Positions 50,094 through 61,110 are shown, counted from the stretch's first letter. The stretch is DNA of 64,000 bases from Lactarius indigo (GCA_025766275.1 JAFKAC010000018.1:682001-746000), one strand, 5' to 3'. The notes: generated by a model not told the origin, from the letters alone. Made by a program: numbers and translations.

Positions 50094-50537
50094 TGTAACG
50101 CCGTCACGACGTTAGCTCAACTTGAGCTCGGAATGTTGGCGACTGTGACTTAGCTAAGCACGTCCGACAATGTATGGCACGCAGGCTACTGCTAGATGTT
50201 CGAAGACACTAGCGTAATCCCCAAGTGGGACAGAGGAGAGACTTAGATACAAGAGTGGAAGAGTGACGATTGAAGAAGACCAAGATGGCGTATCTTGGTC
50301 TTCCGCAGCTACCTTAAATACAAGAAGAGCAGGCTTTCAAGCGCTGCTATGAGTCACAGTAATGTAGTGTCCGACGTATCGTGTAAGTACCGCAATCCTA
50401 ATACTACTACTACTAGTATTTGGATCGAGTCATCCTTCAACTCCTAACTCCTAGCGTAACTCCGAGTCCATGACTAATTCTACCTTACCGCCGTAGCCAT
50501 AACCGGTACAGTAAGGGTCCATGACAAAACCGTAACA
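50094..50537 (-). repeat. 5' LTR of B1 (444 bp)
   Basis: TGTTACGG...GTTACA on the minus strand. Bases 50538-50542 (tccgg) should be its target duplication; the partner lies off-window. Confidence 0.9.
50276..50320 (-). promoter_or_regulatory. LTR core promoter and self-primer, element B1
   Basis: TATTTAA at 50314-50320 and self-primer at 50276-50286 (minus strand), spacing 34 nt. Confidence 0.62.
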
Positions 50538-50889
50538 TCCGGGGTCAGGCTTCCTCTATGGTAAACCCCTTTATGCCACCCCCCATCTCCTGAAGAACAA
50601 CTGCACATTCATCCTGCATGAGGAGTATTTTATGCTCTGTGATCAACACCCCACTGACCTATTACTAACACGCATCGGGGATGTCACCCTTACTCAAGAG
50701 CTACGCCGTTTCCGGCAGTTTGCCTTCACTGAAGACCAACTGGAGAAACGGATTCAGCAACTACAGCTCGAAAGGGAGATGGTGGTTGCGGACAAAAGGG
50801 ACAGTCTTTATCGTCTTGAAAGGGCTAACATATTGGCATGCATGGAAGATGAAGCAGAGCAGATGAGGCAGGAGTCAATGGCAGACTAG
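50538..50889 (+). pseudogene. pol: Pol C-terminal tail of C3
   Basis: Last about 117 codons of a family-C Pol, ending TAG at 50887: GSGFLYGKPLYATPHLLKNN, the conserved HPTDLLLTRIGDVTLTQELRRF and the C-terminal coiled-coil-like segment (EKRIQQLQLEREMVVADKRDSLYRLERANIL). Open to its stop. It supports the tail as a real, maintained part of Pol, since old and young copies keep the same heptad-like Leu pattern. Confidence 0.88.
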
Positions 50890-50931
50890 TGAGGTGGGCC
50901 TCACTCCTGAAAAGGGGGTAATGTTATGGTA

Positions 50932-51192
50932 TGGACTCACACATGACTCATGACTGGTTATGACTACGGTCTGGTATTGATATTAGTCATGGACTCTTAC
51001 ATTGTATCAGTCAGCATAGTAGTTTGCATGTGATTGTGACTCATGTATGACTCATTCATAGGATAGCTGTACTAGGGTTCGAGCTAGTTACGCTACTCAT
51101 TACTTACTGTTCTAGCGGCACTTTAAAGCCCGCACGTATCTGTATAAGTAGTCGTTCCAGAAGACCAAGAGTCCCCATCTTGGTCTTCTTCA
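50932..51192 (+). repeat. Truncated 3' LTR of C3
   Basis: Matches the first 261 of 508 bp of the family-C LTR and stops 5 nt after the 11-nt self-primer ATCTTGGTCTT; the following base starts unrelated DNA. Confidence 0.85.
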
Positions 51193-52140
51193 GAGCCCAT
51201 GACGCAGATTTGGGTCATTGTACTCGGCAGAGCCCACGTGACAATTTCACGAGCGCATCGGCAAAGCCCACGTGGGCCCATTGTGTGACTTAAGCGCATA
51301 TAGATGTATGGGCCCATGAATATGTATTCTGTATAGGCATCGTATGGGCCAACCAAACACATATAGGGAAACTGCACAAGGTCCATGTATAGGCCCAGGA
51401 CAAATGGGGGGTATCTGGCAATGAGCTTGTATTGGCCCAGAATTAAATTGCAATGTCATTGACAATATACACGTATGGGCCCATAGGATTGGCATTTGCT
51501 GCTGCCGATGCAATTGTAATGGCCCAGGGCAAGCAGGAAAGCTGCCGAACAAGAGCTTTGTGTAGGCTGACGATGCACACATAAGACTAAGCTTGTGCTG
51601 TTGCCAATGATATTGTGATGGCCCATAGCAGGTGGCGACAGCTGCCGAACATATATCTCGTGTGGGCCCATGACAGCCATGTGTATATTCTGCCAACTAG
51701 CTTGTATTGGCCTACGATGGCCACTTGTATATTCTGCTGATGAGCTCGCATTGGCCCAATTCAACCTATCATGCATCTGACAATATACATGTCTGGGCCC
51801 ATAGGAAGGCATTTGTGCTACTGCCAATTAGCTCGTAATGGCCCACAGTAGGTAGCGACGGCTGCCGAGCATATATCTCGTGTGGGCCCATGGCAGCCAT
51901 GCATGTATTCTGCCAACTAGCTTGTATTGGCCTACGATGGCCACTTTTATATTCTGCCGATGAGCTCGCATTGGCCCAATTCAACCTATCATGCATCTGA
52001 CAATATACATGTCTGGGCCCATAGGAAGGCATTTGTGCTACTGCCGATTAGCTCGTAATGGCCCACAGCAGGTGGTGACGGCTGCCGAACATATATCTTG
52101 TGTGGGCCCATAATTGGCATGTATGATTGATGCTGATGAA
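51193..52140 (+). repeat. Degenerate repeat tract with TGGGCCCA palindromes
   Basis: AT-richer DNA unlike the retroelements. It is built of diverged copies of short phrases (ggcccat, gctgccga, agcttgtattggcc). The palindrome TGGGCCCA occurs at 51273, 51309, 51476, 51663, 51794, 51883, 52014 and 52103. Short open frames here follow the repeats and are not convincing genes. Confidence 0.7.
51661..52100 (+). repeat. Tandem repeat, two 220-bp units
   Basis: 51661-51880 and 51881-52100 align end to end with about a dozen substitutions and no indel; a third unit begins at 52101 and diverges by about 52120. The tail of a preceding unit is visible at 51601-51660. 220 is not a multiple of three, so this is not a coding repeat. 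Confidence 0.85.
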
Positions 52141-52184
52141 CCTGATTACACTCACAATAGCCACAGGGTCTACTTGAACTATAG

Positions 52185-53286
52185 TTATGGCATGAGATCA
52201 TAGCTCTTTCCATCATACATGGTATTTAGAGTCTTCTGGCCGTCATGAAGCTGCACAATTTCCTGCCGAAGCATCTCAAGGACCCTCTCATGTGTCTCAC
52301 ATCTCGATTTCAGGTCCTCAATCATCTTGTCTTGCCCCTCGCATCTACTTTTCAGAGCCTGGACCTCTTTTTCTAGGTCTCTGACGACACTATTGTTGTC
52401 TTCGCCTTGAACTGACAGTATGCACGATGAGTGTAAAACCAGATGTAAACTTCAGTGAACACACATGAGATTGCTGGCTCATTGCCTTCCTCCCTGCTTT
52501 CATCGGCGTTCTCTTCTTGGGGCGAAGGCTTGTCCTTTATAAACACTGTCTTGGACTGCTTCCCCTTGTCCCTGACATTTGGCCCATCTCCCTTTGGCGG
52601 GTTTGTGTGCTTAGCCATCTTACCCTTGGCTTTATCTCGTAGCCTAGCTACCTTTGAACTACAGGTATTTGGAGTGTCATGTAGAACCTGCAGGAATAAT
52701 AGATCTTGGATCTTTGGGCCAGCTTTATGTTTCAATCCAATCACTTACGTTTCCATTATCTTGTCTCTTTGGCATAGTACTGGTGATTGCTTTAGTGCAG
52801 TCATCGGCAGCTTTCTGTTTTTCTGCCGATCTTGTGACAATTTCTTCGGCAGCAATTTTATTTCTCAGTGCATCTGTGGGATAAAATATGGGACTCACTC
52901 CGAAGACCGCCACCAGCAGCACACTGCTGCTTCTTCCCATTGCTAGGAATAGTGACTATTGAATGGTCAACCTCTGTTGAATCGTCTTGAGGTTCAGGTG
53001 CCATAGATTCCAGAACAGAAGCTGCCGACGGGATACTCATTGCTACATTGCTTACCATCGCCGAACCTTCTTGAAGCTTAGGTACCATACATTCGCCACA
53101 GGAAGCTGCCGATGTAAGTAGAGACCCATGAACATCAGAGAACAGTACCGTACCATTTTGACCAGGTAGATGTATGTCCAGCGGTGGAAGATCTTTGGGT
53201 GAAGTATAATAGTTGCTACTTAACACCTTTGGATTATCCTCAGAGACAGCTCTCATGTTCAGGGAGGTTTCAGACTCGTTGAACAT
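52185..53286 (-). CDS. Hypothetical spliced gene with C-terminal coiled coil
   Basis: Not recognised. Minus-strand model: exon from ATG 53286 (MFNESETSLNMRAV, Ser-rich) to about 52899; an uncertain short intron ending at 52874; exon 52873-52749 (NKIAAEEIVTRSAEKQKAADD); a 61-bp intron 52748-52688 (GTAAGT...CTGCAG, phase 0); exon 52687-52465 (VARLRDKAKGKMAKHT, Lys-rich); a 53-bp intron 52464-52412 (GTGTGT...GTCAG, phase 1); exon 52411-52185 ending TAA. The last exon gives a heptad-rich segment (VVRDLEKEVQALKSRC, then MIEDLKSRC). Two introns with good sites and matching phases are the main support. F1 lies 120 bp beyond the ATG, so a 5' part may have been cut off. Confidence 0.42.
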
Positions 53287-53406
53287 CAAAGCAAGGCTCA
53301 ATAGGAGTGGGTGAACATGGGGAGGTGTGGGACTTCTTGTATTCGCATCAACAATAGTTCATCGATTCTCTCTAGAAATATCTGAGCTTAGCTTGTAGAA
53401 GCAGAT
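53287..53406. other. Short unique flank of F1
   Basis: Between the putative ATG at 53286 and F1. No confident feature; the minus-strand frame of the gene stays open here until a TGA near 53365, so it may be exon, intron or 5' untranslated sequence. Bases 53402-53406 (cagat) are the F1 target duplication. Confidence 0.5.
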
Positions 53407-53884
53407 TGTAACGCCGTCACAGCGTTAGCTCGACTTGAGCTCTTATGAAGGCGACTATGACTTAGCTAAGCACACCCGAAGGTGTATGGCACAAAGGCAG
53501 TCCTAGATGTTCGAAGACACTAGGCTTTCAGACGACACTCTACTTGCTGATAGAGGCGAACACGGGACAAGACAAGAAGTGACGATTGAAGAAGACCAAG
53601 ATGGCGTGTCTTGGTCTTCCACAGCTACCTTAAATACAAGAAGAGCAGGCTTTCAAGCGCTGCTATGAGTCATAGTAGAGTAGCGTCCAATGTATCGCGT
53701 AAGTAACTCAATCCTAGTACTACTACTACTAGTATTAGGGTCGAGTCAGAGTCCAGTCAGCAATCACTCGCAATCTCCTATCGCACTACATTGTAAAGGC
53801 CTAAGGCCGTGAGTCCATGACTAATCTACCTTACCGCCGTAGCCACAACCGGTACAGTAAGGGTCAGACATGCGAAACGTGACA
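53407..53884 (-). repeat. 3' LTR of F1 (478 bp)
   Basis: Followed inward by the purine tract (53885-53895 on the minus strand). Confidence 0.95.
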
Positions 53885-53914
53885 TCACCCCCTTTCTAGC
53901 GTGAGACTCCAGAC

Positions 53915-56900
53915 TCACTGAAAGTCACGAGCTATCCAATCGCGCTGTTCGTCCTCAATACGTCGGAATACATCCGCGCACTCCAGACGATAAACACAGT
54001 CCATCTTATCTTCGCGGGCGACGAGGACCATGCCGCGAAGCTGACAGATGCGCGCCTGCAGGTGTGACTCCTCATGAGCTGCGGCGCGATAGCGCGTCAC
54101 CTCTGCAATCAGGGACTCGTCCCCTATGCGGTTGAGTGCGCGGTCGGTGAGCTTGTCGGCGGCGAGGATGATGAGGTCCTCATGGGCGATGAAGGCGCGA
54201 TTTGCAGCCGAGAGGTGCGGAGTGGCGTAAAGGGGTTTGCCGTAAAGATAAGGGGATCCTGGGATAATCCCCAGGATGAAAGGATTCGCACCTCCGACAA
54301 TCTGCACATGACTCGCCTGCAACTCTACTCCGTCCGGCCCGGTGATGGGGAAGTGAATGTAATGGGGCTGTCGATTCGCCCTGAACCCTTCAGGCGCAAG
54401 GACCTGCGCCGGGTCGTTGTCTGGCGTAATGGGGGTGTGTAATGCGACGCCGGGCAGTCGCACACGTCCTCGAGACATGGGGGTTCCGTCGGTGTGCAAG
54501 AGCCACGGGGTGATTCCGGGATCAGCAGAGTCGCGGTTCGTTCGAAGAAGGGGGTGGCTGACTGGGTAGTAATCTCCGTCGTCATGGTCAGCTTGGTCCG
54601 GCACTGCTGCCTGCGCTGCCGCAACTCGTTCAACCTCTCCTGCGCTAACCTTAACTGTTCTCTGGCCCACTCCTGAGCTATCTTCTGCCAATCCTCCTCC
54701 GCTCTCGTCTCCGCCTGGTCCTTCGTTAGGTCGATCGGTCGGGAAAATTCCCCTAATACCGATAAGAGTGTCGTCTGGGGGGATGATCGCGATGGGTTCC
54801 CGCGCCCCGTTGTCGTCTCGGAAGATGTGAGGGACGGCATGCTGCTCGTCGCTGGGCTGGTGCATGGGGTCTGGGAACCTCTGTAAGAGGCCAGCCCATT
54901 CTTGAGCGGTGATATGCCCCGTTCGCATGTTTGCAGGTGTGTACAGAGTGAGCTGGACCGTTGGAACCACGGTTTCTTCGTCGTCTTGGATGATGGCGGT
55001 GGCGTCTTGCGCGACTTGGTCGAGGAGGATCGCCGTGGTGACATGTCTGAGAGGAGAAGTGGGCATAGAAGTGTAAGAGGATCGAAGGTAGGAGTGATAC
55101 TCTCCCTGGCGTTCTTCCGGTTGGCTTTTAAGATATCGCGCGGTTGTTCGGGCTGCCAGATACTCTTCTATCGCTTCCGGAGCAAACACATCGTCTTTGT
55201 CGACCCACTGGTTCTCCGAGTCAGGGTATCCCTTCCATTTGATGAGATATTGGAGTTTCTTGCGTCGGCCGAAATGCTGTGCGTCTAGAACAGCCTCGAC
55301 CTCGTACTCCTCTTCTCCTTCCACAAGATCCGGTGGTGGTCGCGGGAAATTTTCGCCGTGCATGGTTGTACTTTTGTACGGCGTAAGGAGATCTATGTGA
55401 AATACCGGGTGGATGCTCCACTGCATGGGAAGTTCAAGGCGGTAATTGTATGGGGACATCACCTGGACTACTTTAAATGGGCCGTGGCGTCGCGCCGCGA
55501 GTTTTGCTGTGGGTTGATTGGTTCGGAGGTGCTTCCCTTCCAACCACACCTGATCACCTATTTGATATTTCGGAGTGTTTCGATGTTTCACCCAGCTATC
55601 TTGGGCCTTTTTGATAAGGGTCTGGGCCAACTGTCGCGCTTCCTTTAGCTGTGTGAGTCTGGTGATGACATGTGGAATAGGGGATGGCTTATCCGTCCAA
55701 TCCGCTGTCGGATCGTAACCCATTAGCATCATAAATGGTGATTGTTTTGTATGCTCGTGGGGCCAATTGTTGTGAGCGAATTCTGCTATAGGGAGGTACG
55801 CCACCCAATTATCTTGACGCTCGTTGGCCCAGAATCATAGATACTGTTCCAACCACTGATTGGTTCGCTCGGATTGTCCATCCGTCCGCGGGTGGTACGC
55901 CGTGGAGACGTTTTGTTTGATGCCCAAGATTCAGCAGACCTCTTTGGTGAATTTTGACGTAAATCGAGGGTCATGGTCGCTGATGACTTTACGCGGTAAT
56001 CCGAATCTTTTGAACACATGATGGACGTACAGGATGGCAGTCTCTTCTGCCGTGATCTCTTCGTTACATGGAATGAACACTGAGGCCTTGCTACAGTCGT
56101 GATCTGTGACAGTGAGAATACTGTCGTAGGACTGGGACATCGGCAATTTAGTAATAAAGTCCAGCGCGATGGTGTGGAAGGGGGGAGCGTCCGTTATTGC
56201 GGTAATGGGGTGCAATGGCGCATGCGTTGGTCTTGTATTGACTGTATTCCGCTGACAATCGGCACACCCCATGACGTATTCATATACGTCGCAGCGGATT
56301 CTTGGCCACCAGTAATGCCGTTCTATGATTCGTTGAGTCCTGCTAATACCTGGATGCCCATGGACAGGGAGGTCGTGGTGGTCGTGGATTATTGCCCTGT
56401 ATGCGGACATAGGCCCGGTGATCACTAGTCGTCCATCCTTGTACCACTCTCCGTCTATTTATTTTAATTGATGGGCATCGATCCACGCCTTGAGAATATT
56501 TGGGTCTTGTTGCCGTCTCGGTGTTTGCAGCATCGGGTGTATTTCCAAGGCGCGTGCGGTATTAGTGGCTCGTACGAATACTTCGGGAGGTAGGACCACT
56601 ACACCTTGGTTGTCCTCTTCCCCCTGATCATAATCTGGTCGTCTGGATAGGGCGTCCACTCTTCCGTTATTCTTTCCTTTGATGTGATGGATTTCGAAGT
56701 CATATTCCATCAGCTCCAATACTTCCCGGGCAACCCTCCGGCTGATCTTTTGCAGGGTCTTCCAGTACTGGAGGTTAAGATGGTCCGAGAATATTTTGAT
56801 TTTATGCGGGGATCCGGCGAGCAGTGGTCTCCAATGTCTGAGGGCTTTGACAATGGCCAGAAGCTCCAAGTTGTAGATGTCATAGTTTCGTTCGGCCTCG

Positions 56901-58660
56901 CTTAGCGTGGCCGAGTAATATCCTACTGGGTGCTTGCGACCATCATTTTTCTTCTGCAAAAGTACAGCACCCACCGTGAATCCTGATGCGTCAACTTCCA
57001 ACTCGAACTGGTCTTGTAGGTTAGGATGTGCCAGCACTGGTTCTTCGGTAACGAGGCGCTTGAGGGTTTTGAATGCGTGGTCTTCGTCTTCCGCCCATCA
57101 CCATTCTGCGTCCTTCCTGGTTAGTTGGTTTAGTGGTCGTGCGTGAGTTGCGAATCCGCGGATGAATAGGCGGTAAAAGTTGCAAAAACCCAAAAAGGAC
57201 CGTACGTCCCTGACTTTGGTTGGCATTGGCCAGTCCTTGATGCCACGAACTTTTACCGGGTCCATGCGTGTTACCCCCCTTTCAAGGATTACCCCCAGGT
57301 AATCCATCCGTGGTTGATGGAAGAGGCACTTCTCGAGCTTGAAGTAGAGGTCATGGTCCTGGGCGACACGGAGGACATCGGTTACAGCGTCGACGTGATC
57401 AGCCAACGTGGAGCCTTCGTGCGTAGCGATCCCGATGTCATCCATGTAGACGCGAATGACGGTCCCCCGTGATTCGTGCTTGGCGATGGTGTCTCGATAG
57501 ATATGGTTCATCATGGTTTGGAAGGTGGCTGGTGAGTTGGTGAGGCCAAAGAACATGACCGTGGGTTCAAAGAGGCCGAATTTGGTTTTGAAGGCTGCCT
57601 TCTCTTGGTCCCCCTCTCGTATGCGAACATTGTTATACCCCCAGTGGATATCGAGCTTCGTATAGATGTGAGCGTTGCTAAGGTCATAGATGAGGTCTTG
57701 GATGAGGGGAAGCGGGTATTGATTGCGTATGGTATGTGAGTTAATAACCCGGTAGTCCTGTACTGGGCGTAGTTTTCCGTCCTTCTTTTTAACAAAGAAG
57801 AATGATGAGGCGTACGGGGAGATGGACGGTCGCAAGTATCCCTGCCGAAGTTTTTCGTCCAGGAACTCTTTGAGCTTTCCCTCCTCTTCTTGCGTTAGCG
57901 GGTATATCTTACAGTCTATGGCAGAGGGGGTTCCTGGTTTGAAGTCTATAGCATGGTCCCAAGGCCTGGCTGGTGGAAATCGTTGGGATGCTTCTTCGCT
58001 AAACAGCCTTTCGAAGGCTTCGTATTCTGCCGGCAGTTCTATGGGGTCTTTTTCTTCCTTTGCCTGGATTGCCAATTCGGTGGACGTAGTTGCCCGCAAG
58101 TACGTATCTTCTTCGTCCATGTCGAGGATGATTGCTTCCTTTTCATCGTCAGTTAATGCGGCTGCGATGACGGTGTGACGACTTGGACTGTCCTGTGTGC
58201 TAATCACGACCGGCATGATTTCCTCGTGTATTACCGCGTCTTGCCAGTTGATGGTTGGTTCGTAAGTTGCCAACCAAGGGTATCCCAGAACGATCTCTTC
58301 GCTTCCGAGGTTGGTGAGGAGAAAGCGCATGATCCTGTGATATCCTTTGGTGTATACGTCTAAGTCGGTAAAATGAGTGATAGACCCAGCTTTATTCTCC
58401 ATGTTATCTATGTTCCAGATTTTTCGCGGCTGTGGCAGGGGCTGGGTTCCGATGCCCAGTTTTTTGGCGAAACTTGGATGTATAAAATTGTCGGTTGCTC
58501 CTGAGTCAACCAATGCTTTTATGTCGGCCATTCGGTAGTTCGTGCGAATCGAGACTGGAATTCAAAGAGAACGAAAGCGCGTCATGATTACAGAATTACA
58601 ATTTAAAGCCCTCACCCAGGCCGATGGGTTCAGGCGCTCCGAAAACCCTCCTTTCCCCAT
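53915..58660 (-). pseudogene. pol: Pol of F1, five in-frame stops
   Basis: Minus strand, one frame from the slippery site (GGGTTTT at 58642-58648) to TGA at 53915. Protease (VDSGATDNFIHPSF), RT (YMDDIGIATH), RNase H (EVDASGFTVG), integrase (CADCQRNTV; DFITKLP; DGQSE), chromodomain (LQYLIKWKGYPDSENQW) and the full tail are all present. Stops: TGA 58562-58564, TGA 57098-57100, TAA 56459-56461, TGA 55931-55933 and TGA 55835-55837. All four TGAs sit at Arg positions; the TAA does not fit CpG decay. One nonsense change lies between the last two intact catalytic regions, so no full Pol can be made without readthrough. Confidence 0.9.
54325..55044 (-). CDS. ORF3, +1-frame overlap with pol tail, element F1 (candidate)
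   Basis: 239 codons from ATG (MSPRRSSSTKSRKTPP), +1 to Pol. Helix EDWQKIAQEWAREQLRLAQ and C-terminal SLRLKGSGRIDSPITF, then stop. Fully open although Pol of the same element has five stops elsewhere. Confidence 0.45.
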   Translation of the reverse strand: MSPRRSSSTKSRKTPPPSSKTTKKPWFQRSSSLCTHLQTCERGISPLKNGLASYRGSQTPCTSPATSSMPSLTSSETTTGRGNPSRSSPQTTLLSVLGEFSRPIDLTKDQAETRAEEDWQKIAQEWAREQLRLAQERLNELRQRRQQCRTKLTMTTEITTQSATPFFERTATLLIPESPRGSCTPTEPPCLEDVCDCPASHYTPPLRQTTTRRRSLRLKGSGRIDSPITFTSPSPGRTE

Positions 58661-60612
58661 AGATCCTGCAGTATCAGGTCCTTTACTTCATCTGGGGTGT
58701 TGGCTACTCCTGTGAGCCACTCCTTAGCTCGTTCTTCTGCCGTTTTGCTGGTTGAAGCAGCCTGTATTTGGGCAGGCGGTATCTCTTGCGTGTAGTAGTC
58801 GGTCTCCATCATCCGGACACTAGAGGGTCCGGGCTCTTGTGGTCGCCATTGTCGTGGCTGTCGTGGATGGGGACAATTTCGTGAGAGATGTCCTGGTGCG
58901 TTACAATTGTAACACAGGACTGTCCTTAGGTCCTGTCGCATTCCTCCTCTCCTGCGTCCTCTCACTCCTGGACCCCCCCTTGGTGGGAATGGGGGTAGGT
59001 TGGTGTATGGTGGCTTGCCGTAATCGATCTCGTCTGAGCCTGCTAATCTTGCCTTGGCTCGGTCGGCGGAGGTGTCCATCGCCCATGGATTGGCGAGGTT
59101 TTGTGGGACACTCCAGTTGGCGTTGCCCGTTTTCTTCGGTTTATTGTCCTTGTACTCGTCCACTCTGGCTCTGATGTGGATGTAGTTGCGCTGTCGTTGG
59201 AGCGTTGCTCGCTTCCATTCGTCGAAGGTTTCTGGCTCGTCGAGGTCGTAAGTCTTTTCGTACAACTTCTTAGGTAACCCCTTCGTGAAGAGGTCGATAG
59301 TTTGTGGGTCGTTGAGACGATAGCTGGCTTTCCTGGTCGCTTCTTCGAATTCGTTGATGTATTTGTCGATGTCGCCATCGACCATTTTGAGCCCTTTCCT
59401 TAACAGGGCTTGAGCCTGCTCTCGTTCAAGGGTATTGACGAACCTTTGGTTGAACCCTTCGGCTACTGCGTTCTATAAATCCCGCATATATTGGTCTATT
59501 CCTCGTTGTATTTGTCGGTTGAGCCACTTGAGGTAAGAGAGCACCCATTCGCTGACGGATACTCCCTTAATGTAGGAGAGGAAGAGTAGGCATCGTCGAT
59601 AGTTGTTGCGCATGACGGGGGTGTCGAGGTTCATACCCCAATACACATGCCATTGGGTGAGGAATGAGTCTACCTTGGTGCGATCTCCGTCAAAAATAGT
59701 GGGAGGTTCACCTGTGAGCTTTTCGTGTGTTCCTCCTGCTCCTCCGCCTGGCGGATTTCCTCCTCCGTCACCTCCTCCTCCTGGGGGACCTCCGTGTGGG
59801 AGATCTGGTGGATTACCTCCTCCTTCCGGTCGCCTCAGGAAGTCTCCTCCCGGGGGTCCTCCCCAACCTGGTGGAGGGTCGAGGGGCAGCCCTCGTCGTG
59901 GCCCTTCCCCTGACGGAGGGTCGCCTTGATCTGGTCCGATGGCACGGAATATTGCCGCATCGTCTGCGGTCATCCGATGTCCTGTTTCGGGGTTGATAGG
60001 CATGAGATTTTGTTGGGACTCTCGTCTGATTGCTTCGGCTGCTTCTCGCGTGGCTTGTTCTCTAACAGTCATAATTTCTTCCGCCGTCATTGTTGTAGTT
60101 GCCATTTCTGCGGCAGGTGATCGTACGTGGATTATTTCTGGTTGCTCGGAGATGTGCAAAGACTCAGCTTGTTGAATGGTGTATTGTTCGATGGGTCCAA
60201 TGCTTGCCGGATGGTTTTCTTCGCTCTGTTCTTCCTCTTCGGTTTCTTCACTTACTGCCTCTCCAGTCGAGTGTTCCCTTACTTGGCCGTCTATGGGCCC
60301 CCAATCTGCGCGTGAATTGAGTTCTCGTGCGTCGATGTTGCACTGGTATTGTCTTCCCGCTGGTCTGACAACGTCCCAGCGATGATCTATTGGATTCCAC
60401 GTAATCTCCACCCAGCACAAATGATTGAAATTGAACTCAACAGGTCTGAACCTTGTAGGTCCGTTGAATTCCACGAAATACCCTGTTTCGTCTCCCCGAT
60501 CTCTCCAGCGAGCTGCTCCTAGGAATCGAGTTGGTACGTTGCGATCTCCTCTTCGTTCCAGGTAATAAGGACGGAAGTTCGTCCACTGGTCGCGTGTATT
60601 GACAGTCGCCAC
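58630..60612 (-). pseudogene. gag: Gag of F1, one stop
   Basis: 660 codons from GTG 60612 (ATT GTG G) to TGA 58630, with a single TAG at 59473-59475 where relatives have Trp (DLWNAVAEGF). N-terminal W/Y-rich domain, acidic linker, helix, Gly/Pro linker, capsid, zinc knuckle (CYNCNAPGHLSRNC) and conserved tail all present. The TGG to TAG change is not a CpG event, unlike most stops in the window. Confidence 0.9.
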
Positions 60613-60619
60613 AATGAAT

Positions 60620-60630
60620 ATCTTGGTCTT
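60620..60630 (-). other. Self-primer binding site, element F1
   Basis: AAGACCAAGAT on the minus strand, complementary to 60818-60828. Confidence 0.8.
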
Positions 60631-60632
60631 AA

Positions 60633-61110
60633 TGTAACGCCGTCACAGCGTTAGCTCGACTTGAGCTCTTATGAAGGCGACTATGACTTAGCTAAGCACA
60701 CCCGAAGGTGTATGGCACAAAGGCAGTCCTAGATGTTCGAAGACACTAGGCTTTCAGACGACACTCTACTTGCTGATAGAGGCGAACACGGGACAAGACA
60801 AGAAGTGACGATTGAAGAAGACCAAGATGGCGTGTCTTGGTCTTCCACAGCTACCTTAAATACAAGAAGAGCAGGCTTTCAAGCGCTGCTATGAGTCATA
60901 GTAGAGTAGCGTCCAATGTATCGCGTAAGTAACTCAATCCTAGTACTACTACTACTAGTATTAGGGTCGAGTCAGAGTCCAGTCAGCAATCACTCGCAAT
61001 CTCCTATCACACTACATCGTAAAGGCCTAAGGCCGTGAGTCCGTGACTAATCTACCTTACCGCCGTAGCCACAACCAGTACAGTAAGGGTCAGACATGTG
61101 AAACGTGACA
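60633..61110 (-). repeat. 5' LTR of F1 (478 bp)
   Basis: The leader between the inferred start (60828) and gag has no ATG on the minus strand. Confidence 0.95.
60818..60862 (-). promoter_or_regulatory. LTR core promoter and self-primer, element F1
   Basis: TATTTAA at 60856-60862 and self-primer at 60818-60828 (minus strand), spacing 34 nt. Confidence 0.65.

Larger units (their letters stand above)
4270..50537 (-). mobile_element. Chromovirus B1 (family B), split into five parts by four insertions
   Basis: Minus-strand element whose own sequence is 4270-6879, 15200-16102, 23784-24155 and 47578-50537, plus a left end beyond the window on the far side of A1. Continuity is shown by joining across each insert: Pol reads LLAIVK|ALRHW across C1, PVQDYRVIN across D1 and EEIVADLDEED across E1. 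The target duplications are tttca, ccggt and gtcag. The right end (TGTAAC at 50094 to CGTAACA at 50537) abuts family-C pol sequence, so B1 itself was inserted into element C3. It carries many in-frame stops and is not functional. Confidence 0.9.
50538..51192 (+). mobile_element. Remnant C3: 3' end of an older family-C element
   Basis: Plus-strand sequence matching the end of C1/C2 pol, the polypurine tract and the first 261 bp of the LTR (50932-51192). It is interrupted on the left by B1 and broken off at 51192. It is clearly more diverged from C1/C2 than they are from each other, consistent with being the oldest layer of the nest. Confidence 0.88.
53407..61110 (-). mobile_element. Chromovirus F1 (family F), full length, lightly decayed
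   Basis: 7,704 bp, 478-bp LTRs (53407-53884, 60633-61110), target duplication cagat (53402-53406, 61111-61115). It is not nested in another retroelement: the flanks are the repeat/gene locus. LTRs differ at five sites, every one a CpG transition. Gag has one stop, Pol five. Confidence 0.96.

Noticed and set aside
51193..52140. CRISPR array
   Set aside because: Units are 220 bp, degenerate, without short direct repeats and unique spacers, in a eukaryotic setting.
51456..52216. Minus-strand frames of 75-123 codons in the repeat tract
   Set aside because: They follow the 220-bp repeat, which is not a multiple of three, overlap one another and have no intron or motif support.
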